In this document: positions 26,878 through 35,790 of the stretch, one piece after another
How the letters are laid out: every line of letters starts with the position of its first letter
How positions within the stretch are numbered: the stretch's first letter is position 1
NCBI GenBank assembly: GCA_010672925.1
Contig: JAAHFP010000051.1
Coordinates: forward strand, 4,589-41,718
Source of the DNA: Symploca sp. SIO1C2
GTDB taxonomy: Bacteria > Cyanobacteriota > Cyanobacteriia > Cyanobacteriales > Coleofasciculaceae
DNA length: 37,130 nucleotides
Reading direction: 5' to 3'
Notes under the pieces: model-generated
The model's input: the letters and a program-made list of their open reading frames with translations, nothing else
The model's database searches: none
What the model was told of the DNA's origin: nothing
Position numbers and translations under genes: made by a program

Positions 26878-27230
26878 TTGGGAAGATTACTACTGATTTA
26901 TGCACTTTGAGTAAAAGCGCACTTGTAAGCCTTCCTATTTATTTATTGGGAAGACCGCTACTGGTTTATGCACTTTGAGTGAAAGCGCAGTTGTGAGCCC
27001 TCCTATAGATATATTGGGAAGACTGTTACTGATTTATGCATGTAGAGACGCGCCTGCCGAAGGATGCCCGTAGGGCTGTTGGCGCGTCTCTACAACGATT
27101 GCGCGGTCTACGAAAATAGGGGTATCTAACCCGGTGTTGGTAGAAGTCCTCCTATAGATATCTTGGGAAGACTGCTATTGGTTTATGCACTCTTTGTGAA
27201 AACTTACTGGTGAGTCTTCTTATGGAGCTG
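26878..27230. repeat. 68-bp direct repeats upstream of the giant gene (four copies)
   Basis: Copies begin at TTGGGAAGA in 26878, 26946, 27014 and 27163. Each contains TTGGGAAGAN(8)TGGTTTATGCA and, in intact copies, CTTTGAGT.AAAGCGCA.TTGT and CCTCCTATA. The first three are spaced 68 bp apart. The fourth is displaced by 81 bp because a palindromic element entered the third. They start 81 bp before the giant gene's ATG, so they may hold its promoter or regulator sites. Confidence 0.85.
27041..27094. mobile_element. 54-bp palindromic element inserted in a 68-bp repeat
   Basis: TGTAGAGACGCGCC at 27041-27054 and GGCGCGTCTCTACA at 27081-27094 are perfect 14-bp inverted repeats around a 26-base centre. 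It interrupts the third 68-bp repeat after TTTATGCA. A small MITE- or REP-like insertion is the simplest reading. It encodes nothing. Confidence 0.65.
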
Positions 27231-27725
27231 AGCTAAGACGAATTTAAATTTATTTGTCTTATTGAGCTATTAAAAAAATGTGTTTTTTATGCACCTGACG
27301 ACAGCAAGATTAAATGACTTTATTTGAAAAAATCAATGCATTTTTATATTTCTTAATAATGTGGAAATTACTTAAATAATTAAGTGATATTGAATGTGGA
27401 ATTCAACTAGATATATAGTGTTATTTTTAATATCAATTATTGATTCCTTATTAAGTGTTAAGTATTAATCCTTATATCTTAAAGATTAAGTCTTTGGTAT
27501 TAGGTAATGTCTGCCTATAGGGCTATTTGGATTGGCAAGATTCAGTTCCACCTCAATCAAAGAGCTACTGAATGTAGGTAATAAGGGCTCTCTTCAATAA
27601 GGGCGCATTCAATGCGATAAATCCCCATTCTCAATTCTTGCCTAAAGTCAATATCAAAATGAGCTTTCTTTCCCCACCCGACTCTGCTTATCCTTAGCAA
27701 AAGTCACAAAGTGAGGTAACACAAC
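27231..27725. other. AT-rich intergenic region
   Basis: Very AT-rich from 27240 to 27500, with no convincing frame. A segment at 27577-27616 (GGTAATAAGGGCTCTCTTCA, then GGGCGCATTCAATGCG) resembles 28560-28600. Bases 27617-27725 show nothing further apart from GAGGTAA, which serves as the ribosome site of the next frame. Confidence 0.55.
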
Positions 27726-28010
27726 GTGAATGAACCACCCGCAGCTAACTACGATACCCCTTGGAAAGAAGTCTTACAGCAATATTTCGAGCCTTTTTTG
27801 AGCTTCTTTTTTCCTAAGGTTCATCCCCTCATCGACGGTCATCAGCCACCGGAATCTCTGGATAAAGAACTCGAACAAATTCTGCGACAAGCCGATTCAG
27901 GAGAGCGAATTGCAGATAAATTATTCAAAGTGTGGCTGCAAGATGGCAAACCCACTTGGGTTTTGATACATGTCGAAGTGCAAAGTCAATCGGATAGTGA
28001 CTTTAAGTAA
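27726..28010 (+). pseudogene. N-terminal fragment of an Rpn / PD-(D/E)XK nuclease-family protein
   Basis: The 94 codons match the start of the Rpn/YhgA-like transposase-related nuclease family common in cyanobacteria: YDTPWKEVLQQYFEPFLSFF, FFPKVHPLIDG, then WVLIHVEVQSQ with the E-x-Q of the nuclease core. Family members are ~250-350 aa. This one stops just after the EVQSQSDSDF strand, losing the rest of the core and the C-terminal part. The first codon of the frame is GTG (27726); GAGGTAA is just upstream. Truncation coincides with a junction to the DUF433 locus at ~28000-28012. Unlikely to be active. Confidence 0.75.
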
Positions 28011-28012
28011 TT

Positions 28013-28243
28013 TCATGCGGACAATGGGGCAGTCATAAACCGACGCTCACGGTCAGCAGCATAAGCAATGCAGGCTTTTAAATCTTCTCGCGTCAGATCG
28101 GGAAAATCGTCGAGAATTTCTGCTTCAGTCATCTCGGAGGCTAGGTACTCAAGCACTTCATAGACTGTAATACGCAAGCCACGGACGCAAGGCTTACCAC
28201 CACGTTTTTCAGGCTCAATGGTAATGATGTCTCGGTAGTTCAT
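28013..28243 (-). CDS. DUF433 (VapB-like) antitoxin, orphan
   Basis: A 76-aa DUF433 protein, full length for the family: ITIEPEKRGGKPCVRGLRIT, then VYEVLEYLASEMTEAEILDDFPDLTREDLKACIAYAADRE. It has a DNA-binding helical fold and normally pairs with a DUF5615 PIN-like toxin encoded just downstream. Here the stop TGA overlaps an ATG (ATGA), and that frame reads M-K-L-L, the usual beginning of DUF5615 toxins. It then runs straight into antisense of the broken Rpn gene. The antitoxin therefore appears intact while its toxin has been lost. Confidence 0.85.
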   Translation of the reverse strand: MNYRDIITIEPEKRGGKPCVRGLRITVYEVLEYLASEMTEAEILDDFPDLTREDLKACIAYAADRERRFMTAPLSA

Positions 28244-28285
28244 AAATTGGTATTAAATTTGAAACATCTTGATGAAAGTATAGCA

Positions 28286-28322
28286 AGCGATTAGCTACGC
28301 TAGTGCCGTAGGCAATCGCACA
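28286..28322. repeat. Dispersed repeat, second copy of the 7133 element
   Basis: GCGATTAGCTACGCTAGTGC and CGTAGGCAATCGCAC match 7133-7167 with a few substitutions. It lies 40 bases upstream of the DUF433 start codon. Confidence 0.7.
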
Positions 28323-28400
28323 ACTTTCACCGAATCCTTCTTAACAATCAAATACTCTATATCAAACTTGTGGAACAGTCATTTTGCCTGTAATCATTCC

Positions 28401-28455
28401 ACAGACCTTACAGGTGCATATCTATTCCATTGTATAAAATACTACCAACAAATAA
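28401..28455 (+). repeat. Degraded fragment of the ~320-bp repeat
   Basis: GACCTTACAGGTGCATATCT, ATTCCATTGTATAAAATACT and ACCAACAAAT follow the order of the 4043-4818 units (ACCTTACAGGCGCACACCTA, CCATTGTTAAATAT, ACCACCAAAT). It is a distant fifth copy, 24 kb away. Confidence 0.65.
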
Positions 28456-28480
28456 CACGAAGGTCAAGGGTATAAAAAAT

Positions 28481-28508
28481 AATTTAGAATTTAGAATTTA
28501 GAATTTAG
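28481..28508 (+). repeat. STRR, four copies of AATTTAG
   Basis: Four perfect heptamers, the same unit as at 1390-1410. They lie ~20 bases after the degraded 320-bp repeat fragment, an association also seen at 4818-4880. Confidence 0.9.
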
Positions 28509-28580
28509 AATTAATTTTTAACCTTTACTCTAGATAAGACCTGTGGAACGGGGTGTTGGTAATAAGGGCAGATTCAATAA

Positions 28581-28603
28581 GGGCGCATTGAATGCGCCCC
28601 TAC
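28581..28603. repeat. GGGCG...CGCCC hairpin element
   Basis: The stem GGGCGCATT / AATGCGCCC is followed by CTAC. The preceding bases (GGTAATAAGGGC...TTCAATAA) are shared with 27577-27600. Confidence 0.75.
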
Positions 28604-28662
28604 AGTTATAACCTCTTTCTGATTGAGATGATAGGTTTTAGATTAAGCTACTTTAACAATAA

Positions 28663-29226
28663 ATGAAGAAACAATTTATTTACATTATGTTGATGATTGC
28701 CTTTGGTATAAGCCTTCAGCTTGCTTATGCACAAACTCCATCATATCCAACGGATGAAGAACTCCAAAAATTAATGCCCGATTTTCAGCGTCAAGTTGAA
28801 TATTGGAATCAATATGAAGAACCTGAAAGTCAGAGAGAAGCAAGGGCATTTGCAGAAAATTGGTCGGGGGAGCCAACGGTAGCTCTTTTTCTGGGAAGTT
28901 GGGCAGCAATTGAAGAAACAATGGACATTTATCCTTCAAAAACAGAGGGTCAGGTCTGTATTATTACTGCCTTTAGCACACCGAATCCTGAAGTTGAATT
29001 GAGTTTAGGCAAGGTTTTAAATCAGCGAATTTACACTGATGCAGGCCAAGTCATCATCCAGGAGAGCAATTATATAGGAATTGCAGGGAAGCAGGAAAAT
29101 GAGACAAGCATTTATGTTTATCGTTTAATGGCACTAGCTCAAGTGCCAAGGGATTTATCCTTGAGCAATTGGCATGGAAGCGATCGCGTAATTGAACAAT
29201 TTCATGCAGCAGGCTGTATTAAGTGA
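28663..29226 (+). CDS. Secreted or periplasmic hypothetical protein
   Basis: A 187-aa protein with a clear signal peptide: MKK, hydrophobic FIYIMLMIAFGISLQLAY, and an AYA-QT cleavage site near residue 23. The mature part begins with helical acidic segments (PTDEELQKLMPDFQRQVEYW). It then shows alternating strands (GQVCIITAFSTPNPEVELSL, AGQVIIQESNYIGIAGK, SIYVYRLMALAQVP), and a second Cys stands at the C-terminus (AAGCIK) that could pair with that in VCII. I do not recognise the family. It is monocistronic: repeats lie upstream and a hairpin downstream. Compact, uninterrupted and with ordinary codon use, so it is probably real. Confidence 0.65.
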   Translation: MKKQFIYIMLMIAFGISLQLAYAQTPSYPTDEELQKLMPDFQRQVEYWNQYEEPESQREARAFAENWSGEPTVALFLGSWAAIEETMDIYPSKTEGQVCIITAFSTPNPEVELSLGKVLNQRIYTDAGQVIIQESNYIGIAGKQENETSIYVYRLMALAQVPRDLSLSNWHGSDRVIEQFHAAGCIK

Positions 29227-29235
29227 GAAAGTTAG

Positions 29236-29254
29236 GGGCGCAAGCATTGCGCCC
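29236..29254. terminator. Hairpin after the secreted protein gene
   Basis: GGGCGCAA / TTGCGCCC forms an 8-bp stem around a GCA loop, 13 bases after the stop. No T-run follows (TCAATCTTTCC). It belongs to the GGGGCG hairpin family and may only secondarily act as a terminator. Confidence 0.5.
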
Positions 29255-29272
29255 TCAATCTTTCCTCTCAAA

Positions 29273-29380
29273 GTTTAAATCCCCGCTGAGGGGAATTGGT
29301 TTGTAAAGTCGAAAACTCAATCATTTCCAAAATGATGGCTGCTTCCGGGTTTACATCCCCGCTGAGGGGAATTGGTTTGT
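29273..29380. CRISPR. Two-repeat CRISPR-like relic
   Basis: Two 32-base units start with GTTTAAATCCCCGCTG or GTTTACATCCCCGCTG and end AGGGGAATTGGTTTGT, at 29273-29304 and 29349-29380. They differ at one base. The spacing is 44 bases of unrelated sequence. The unit contains the TCCCC/GGGGA inverted repeat usual in CRISPR repeats, and its size fits. There are no cas genes and no further repeats in the window. It could be a stranded mini-array or an ordinary duplicated palindrome. Confidence 0.45.
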
Positions 29381-29978
29381 GAAAAGAACCCTTCTGGAAC
29401 CCTTGTTAGGATAGGGTTTGAGATACTCAAATCTACACACCTCCAAAAAATATAAAAATTTTTCCTCAAATGTGTAAATTTTGTTATCTGTAAACCTTGC
29501 CACGTAAGGCATCGACATAGGTCAGCGAAGTTATGCGGTTTTCAAAGCTTGGCAGAAGTATGTCGATAATACAATTGAGGCAAATTATAACCTGGTACTG
29601 ATGTGGTTGTCAAACAACTTCAGAATCAGCGGCAACAATTTTGCCCTTGTTCACATCTATCAATTATTAAAGATTGCTCAAACAGTACCTAGAATTTGGT
29701 GCGTTACGCTGCGCTAAAACACCCTACGAGGGAGCTTACTCTGTAAACATTCTTAATTCCGTGCAGCGGCACTAGTTTGTGTAGCGTGTGAGTAGCAAAA
29801 ACGTCTCCCTCGCTAGAGATAAAAATTCTTTGTTAAGTTCGTTGCGATCGCGATTATTTTTTTGCTAGGATTCAGCTGACATAAGGTGTGCGTCAAAGAA
29901 CTAGGTTTCTCAAAAAACTGGTTGGGGTGCAAAATAGCAAGCGAATTACCTCCTATTGCACCTCCCTCAATAACCTTG
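29381..29978. other. Intergenic region upstream of the haemagglutinin/CHAT gene
   Basis: No gene is supported. An inverted repeat CGACATA...TATGTCG spans ~29513-29573. GGTGCGTTACGCTGCGC with ACACCCTAC (about 29697-29727) is a common kind of dispersed cyanobacterial repeat. A HIP1-like GCGATCGCG is at 29845. The ribosome site and promoter of the next gene cannot be fixed; AAGG at 29883-29886 overlaps a possible GTG start at 29886. Confidence 0.5.
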
Positions 29979-32900
29979 ATGTTTGAACCTCAGCACTCTA
30001 CCGGCTTACTGACAACCACCTTTGTTGTTGGACTCTTGGTCACACCTATCCAGCTATCAGCCCAAGGACAGTCCCTCACCCCAGCAGCTGACGGTACTGG
30101 AACCATTATTACCCCCAATGGCAATCAGTTCCAGATTCAGGGGGGTTCCCTTTCCAGTGATGGGACAAATTTGTTCCACTCTTTCGAGCAATTTGGACTC
30201 TCTTCGGAGCAAACTGCTAATTTTATCTCCTCACCAACAATTCAAAATATCCTAGGCCGAGTTGTCGGTGGTGATCCTTCCCTGATTAATGGCTTGATTG
30301 AGGTGACAGGGGGTAACTCTAACTTATTTTTAATGAACCCAGCAGGGATTATTTTTGGTTCAGATACTCGTTTAAATGTCCCAGCTGACTTTTTCGCTAC
30401 CACCGCTACAGGTATTGGCTTTGGTGAGGATAATTGGTTTAATGCTTTAGGGGATAATGACTACCAAAGTTTAGTCGGTACTCCTAGTGAACTTGCCTTT
30501 GATTTGTCCCAACCAGGAACTCTCATCAACGCAGGTTCTTTAGAAGCACCACCAAGTCACAATGTAACCTTAGTTGGTGGCAATGTGATTAATACTGGAG
30601 AGATCACTGCACCGGGAGGTAATATTACCATTGCTGCGGTACCAGGAGAGAATTTAGTTAGGATAACTCAGACTGGACAATTACTGAGTTTAGAGATTGA
30701 ACTTCCCAGAGATGCTTCGGGACAGATGCTAGGGATTACCCCTATGGATTTACCAGCTTTGCTCACAGGACCATTGCAAGGAGTAGAAACAGGGTTAAGT
30801 CTTACCCCATCAGGAGAAGCTCAGTTAACTGATACCGGTACAATTATACCCCAGGAAGCCGGTACAACGATAATTTCCGGTATCCTAGATGCCTCCAATT
30901 CCCAATTCCCAATTCCCAATTCCCAATCCCCGATTCCCAATTCCCAATTCCCAATTCCCCCAGCAATTCAGGTAGTAGGAGACAAAGTTGGTTTAATTAA
31001 TGCCCAAATTGATGCCTCTGGTAAGTATGGTGGGGGTACGGTGTTAATTGGCGGGGATGTTCAAGGAAGGGAAACAATACCCAATGCTGAGATTACCTTG
31101 CTCGACTCAGGTTCAACTATTAAAGCAGATGCCTTAACCGATGGCAATGGTGGCAGGGTAATTGTTTGGTCTGATGACACTACCCGGGTTTACGGTAATA
31201 TTAGCGCCCGTGGTGGCAGTAATTCCGGCAATGGTGGCTTTATCGAAACCAGTGGAACACAAAATTTGGAGATTACCACAACTCCCGACGTCACCGCAGC
31301 AGCAGGTTTGGGAGGAGAATGGTTGATTGATCCGAGCAATATTGAAATTGTGGCGGGTATGGGGGATGTGAATATTAATGATACCAATCCCTTTGTCTCA
31401 ACCGCTGACAATGCACGACTAGGAGTTAAGTTAATCCAACAAGCCCTTAGGGATGGAGCCAATGTTACCGTAAAAACCAGTGCAGTGGCTAATGGTGATA
31501 ATACTCAACCGGGAGATATTACTCTAAGTACACCTCTGGATTTCAACGGGACTGGTAATAGTACCTTAACTCTAGAAGCAACGAATAGAATTATCATTAA
31601 CGAGCAGATTTTCGACAGTGATATTACTAATTCACCAGATGACTCCCTCAATTTGTTTTTAAATGCCAACATAGATCAGTTTCTTGCCGGTAGAGTTGAT
31701 ATTAATGCACCGGTATCCACTAGAGGTGGCAGTATTACTCTTATTGGAGATGCTGATAATCCTAACAGAGCAGGTATCCTCATTGGAGGGGAAATCAACT
31801 CTGGAGGTGGCAATATCTTCTTGAAAGGAACTAGTGACTTTAAAGAAGGTATCGAAATCACTCAAGCCATCAATTCTGAAGGAGGAAATATTAGTTTAAT
31901 TGGCAGCAGCGATACGGATGAGAGCGTCACTATTCGTGGGGATATCAATGCTGGTAATGGTGAGATTAGCCTAACTGCGGAATCAATTACTTCCGATGGT
32001 GATGATGTTAGTTTTAATGGATCTGTCTTAGTTTACGGTGAGGTCAAGATTGATTCTGCTGGAGGTAATATCACTTTTAATGGTACTGTGGATCAAGGGA
32101 TACATTTTTATGAGTTGGTGCGAGAGGAAAATAATAAACAACTCACCTGGGAAGAGGCAAGAGTTGCAGCAGAAAATCGCACTTTTAAGGAGCAACCCGG
32201 TTATTTAGCAACGATTACTTCGGCAGAGGAAAATCAACGCATTGGTGAGTTAGGTATTCCTGCGGATAGTAGTGCCTGGATTGGAGGGAGTGATGCAGAG
32301 GTAGAAGGAACCTGGAAGTGGGTGACTGGTCCGGAAGCGGGAACTGTGTTTTGGCAGGATGGAAACCCAATAGGGTTCACTAATTGGGAAATGAATGAAC
32401 CCAGCAACAACAACGGAGTAGAACATTACGCTGAATTTGTGCAGTTAGGCAACAGTTGGAATGATCGAGCCAATGATAACTCTAATCCAGTAGGTTATAT
32501 TGTTGAGTACAATAATGAAACTGCAAATTTGATCTTAGAAGCAGGCACTGGTAGTATCCAGTTTCAAGGGGCTGTTGGTGGTAACACTTCTCTTGATAAT
32601 CTGGAAATTAACAGTGCCAACAATGTGAGGGCAAACTCAACTATTATCACCGCGTACCTAAAACAGTCAGCTGGTACTGGTACTACTACTCTGCAAGAAG
32701 TTCAAACTACAGCAACAGACGGGGTAGGTTTAACTACAGCCAATATTGAATTGTTAGGAGCAATCAACTCCCATGGTGCCTCGGTAAACCTGACAGCAAC
32801 TAATGAAATTAGTACAGGTAATATCACTACTGCCGGTGGAGATATCAATCTCAATAGTGGTGGCACAATTAATACTACATCGGGGACATTAAATACTAGT

Positions 32901-34709
32901 TCTGTAGACGGAAATGGTGGCAATCTTACCCTCAACTCTCCTAATGATATTCAAGTTACTTCTATTAATACCCAAGGTGGTAGTAATGGCAGAGGTGGCG
33001 AGGTTAACATCTCTACTAATCAATTCTTCCGAGCGACAGATACTTTAGCAGATGGCAGCAGTATTAACACTGCCGGTGGTTTAGGGGGTGGTTCTATCAC
33101 ACTCCAGCATGGTGGTAACGGCAATATACCATTTATTGTGGGAGATGCTGCCATCAATGGTACTGCTGGGGAAATCACCAATGGAGACTTGACCATTTCC
33201 CCCAACCAATCTTTTTTCTTTACTGAGACAGAAGGCAATATTGCAATTATCAGTGTTGACCAACCCCCGATTGCTCCTAACCAATTCCCAAACACAAACA
33301 ATACTGACCAATCCTCTATCAATCTAGTAGATTTTGCTATCTCAGAAGAACTGCCTCAATCAGCTACTAGTGAGGCAATAGAATATAATAAAGTAACAGA
33401 AATTCCCCTAAGTTTACGAGAACTTCCCTCGATTAACCTGGATACAGCCTTAGAAGAATTAGAAGAAAGCATTACTGATACTTTTGAAAACCATTTGGAT
33501 ATTGGTGGTACTCCCCTAGTTACTCTCCAGCAAGCTCAAGCTACCCTAAACCAAGTGGAAGAAGCTACTGGGGTGAAACCGGCTCTGATTTATGCCTTCT
33601 TTGCTCCCTCTAACCTGACTGCTGCTAGTACAATTGGTAAAGAGCGATCGCTAACTTCCCAATCAAAATCCACTTCTCTTAATGATGAGCTGGAATTGGT
33701 ACTAGTCACTTCTGAGGGTAAACCGATTAGACAACGGGTAGGTATAACTCGCAGGCAAGTTATGCAAGTAGCGCGAGAGTTTCATTTTAACGTTACCGAT
33801 GTCGAAAATCCCCAGGGTTATCTGGCCCCAGCACAGCAACTCTATCAATGGTTAGTGGCTCCTCTGCAAGCTGACTTAGAAGCACAGGAAATTCAGAATC
33901 TAGTATTTATTCTAGACCAAGGCTTGCGATCGCTTCCCATTGCAGCTCTTCATAATGGCACGGGCTTTATTATTGAAGAATATAGTGTTGGTTTAATGCC
34001 CAGCCTCAGTCTCACCGATACTCGGGCTGTTAATCTCAACAATGTCGAAGTCCTCGCCATGGGAGTCGATGCCTTCTCCCATCGCCTACCCTTACCTGCA
34101 GTACCATTAGAACTAAATGTAATCACCAATGCTTTATGGCCTGGTGAATCTTTCCTCAATCAAGATTTTACCAGGGAGCAACTCAAAGAAATTCGCTCCA
34201 ATAAACCCTTTGGCATTATCCATTTAGCCACCCACAGTGATTTTTTACCAGGTAAACCGAGAAATTCCTATATCCAGTTGTGGGACAATCAGCTGGCATT
34301 AGATTCTCTGAGGGAGTTAGGTTGGAGTGATCCAGCGGTAGAGTTAGTGGTACTGAGTGCCTGTCGCACCGCCTTGGGAGATAGGGAAGCGGAGTTAGGA
34401 TTTGCCGGATTAGCAGTACTAGCGGGAGCAAAATCAGCCTTAGCGAGTCTGTGGTATGTCAGTGATACAGGGACATTGGGACTAATGACTAGTTTTTATG
34501 AAAAGTTACATACAGCACCAATCAAAACCCAAGCTTTAAGACAAGCCCAGTTAGCTATGCTCAACCAAGAGGTGCGTATTGAGGGGAATAAGTTGGTAAG
34601 TACTAGTGGCAATTGGTTCCTACCGCCTCAGTTGAAGGATTTGGAAGGGGTAGAACTAAGTCATCCCTTTTACTGGAGTGCTTTTACGATGATAGGTAAT
34701 CCTTGGTAG
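29979..34709 (+). CDS. Filamentous haemagglutinin / C-type lectin / CHAT protease fusion
   Basis: A 1576-aa secreted protein. The start at 29979 is chosen because a signal peptide follows ([19 protein letters not shown]); an in-frame GTG at 29886 would add 31 residues. Residues ~30-280 are the haemagglutination (TPS) domain, with [30 protein letters not shown] and [14 protein letters not shown]. Residues 307-327 are three NSQFPIP units encoded by an STRR. A beta-helix follows. Residues ~706-849 form a C-type lectin domain ([41 protein letters not shown]). More beta-helix comes next, then a linker. Residues ~1290-1576 are a CHAT caspase-like domain with H1419 (HLATHSDF) and C1462 ([10 protein letters not shown]). 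Both catalytic residues are present. Export is probably by a two-partner (TpsB) pore, which is not in the window. Confidence 0.92.
30897..30959 (+). repeat. STRR translated in frame inside the CHAT gene (nine AATTCCC)
   Basis: Nine heptamers, seven perfect and two with one substitution each, make 63 bp, exactly 21 codons. They encode residues 307-327 as NSQFPIP three times with one F-to-S change. The copy number is a multiple of three, so the reading frame is kept. Confidence 0.93.
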
Positions 34710-34729
34710 AGAATAAGTAGTACTTGTAG

Positions 34730-34789
34730 TAGGACTTCAGTCCAAAAAGAAGCCAGAAATAGGACTTCAGTCCAAAAAGAAGCCAGAAA
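34730..34789 (+). repeat. Two exact copies of a 30-bp repeat
   Basis: TAGGACTTCAGTCCAAAAAG plus AAGCCAGAAA occurs at 34730-34759 and again at 34760-34789. It starts 20 bases after the CHAT stop. GGACT..AGTCC is a short inverted repeat. Confidence 0.9.
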
Positions 34790-34854
34790 CAAAAATTTGA
34801 AATTTCCCTGCAAATTTGCTACTTTCAACAACTGAACTTACAATTTCTAACCCT

Positions 34855-35625
34855 ATGACCGTTCAGCCAGCAATTCCTATTTTGAGTGCTACATCTATTC
34901 TGGAAGGGGTTAACCCTGTTACCATAGAACAGATGCCTACCATTTGGCAAAAAATTGCCAGGGGTGAAGCGGAAGTAGGGCATCCTGAGCCTCAGTTTTT
35001 GGTTGCTTTAGCTCAGTTGTTTTTTACCAAGGCAACTGACGGTAGCCCAGAAATTTTTCAACAAGGATTTGATTGCCAATCTCTTTATCAGCAAGGAGCT
35101 TGGGATACTTTACAGTTCTTCGGTGCTGACTATTTATTGTCAGCCTACCCGAATTTTGAACTAGCCAAAGATACTGCTGTAGCCAAAGATGGTGTTGAAC
35201 GAGTCATTGCTTTCGCCACAGATGTGTTTGATGATTTCCAATATGAACTGCCAGCGTCCTTCTATAGGATGCTCTTGTGCCCGATTGAGCGAGACTCTAT
35301 CCTAGAGTCGCGGGCTATGGCTTTTGATATCCGTATGCAGGGGGTCAAACGTGCCTACGATGCCTGTCTTCATGCCTTCAATGTTACCCGGATGCTGATG
35401 TCAGTACAGGATAAAGCTACTCGCCATGGTTTACTGTTACAGCATGGGTGTGGGTGTGATCATGAGCTAACCAATCTTCCTGCAGCTGCCCCTGGTTCAA
35501 CAGTGCAATATTCATTTGAAAACCAGGAAACTCGTCATAAAGCCATTACTGCCTATACTTGGCGGATGTGGAATGAATACATGCTATTTCCCCTGAGTAT
35601 CCAGTCTAAAACTTTGGCTCTATAG
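34855..35625 (+). CDS. Hypothetical protein downstream of the CHAT gene
   Basis: I do not recognise this 256-aa protein. The ATG at 34855 is taken as start; a TTG at 34816 would add 13 residues of no obvious kind. There is no signal peptide or membrane segment. The sequence looks mostly helical: TIWQKIARGEAEVGHPEPQF, FLVALAQLFFTKATDG, VERVIAFATDVFDDFQYELP, then AFDIRMQGVKRAYDACLHAF. A CGCDHE motif sits near residue 214, with HG just before it. A terminal ITAYTWRMWNEYMLFPLSI follows. It lies 145 bases after the CHAT gene on the same strand, so co-transcription is possible. Whether it is a CHAT substrate or partner is untested speculation. Confidence 0.6.
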   Translation: MTVQPAIPILSATSILEGVNPVTIEQMPTIWQKIARGEAEVGHPEPQFLVALAQLFFTKATDGSPEIFQQGFDCQSLYQQGAWDTLQFFGADYLLSAYPNFELAKDTAVAKDGVERVIAFATDVFDDFQYELPASFYRMLLCPIERDSILESRAMAFDIRMQGVKRAYDACLHAFNVTRMLMSVQDKATRHGLLLQHGCGCDHELTNLPAAAPGSTVQYSFENQETRHKAITAYTWRMWNEYMLFPLSIQSKTLAL

Positions 35626-35644
35626 TTTTTTGGCTCTAAGTAGT

Positions 35645-35688
35645 AGGTGCAAGGTTTTTGAGCTCATCGGTAAAATTTCCTTGCACCT
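35645..35688. terminator. Inverted repeat after the hypothetical gene
   Basis: AGGTGCAAGG (35645-35654) pairs with CCTTGCACCT (35679-35688) across 24 bases. It lies 20 bases after the stop codon. No T-run follows, so it may be a dispersed hairpin instead of a true terminator. Confidence 0.4.
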
Positions 35689-35790
35689 CCAGGGAACATT
35701 CCCTAAAACCTCACCTACCACCTAACACCTGTTCAAATCCGAAAATAATGAAAGAGTATAGTTAGGTTTTCATCAAAAAAAGACGATATA

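Noticed and set aside
1488-32520. A diversity-generating retroelement made of the Avd-like four-helix-bundle protein, the reverse transcriptase and the C-type lectin domain
   Set aside because: All three kinds of part are present, but the reverse transcriptase has the group-II-like QG..LGCPLSP motif, not the DGR type, and is truncated. The parts are 3 to 27 kb apart, and I see no template repeat matching the lectin region with adenine-specific differences.
33950-34431. Antisense frames within the CHAT domain
   Set aside because: They are the complement of a well-supported domain, with no independent evidence.
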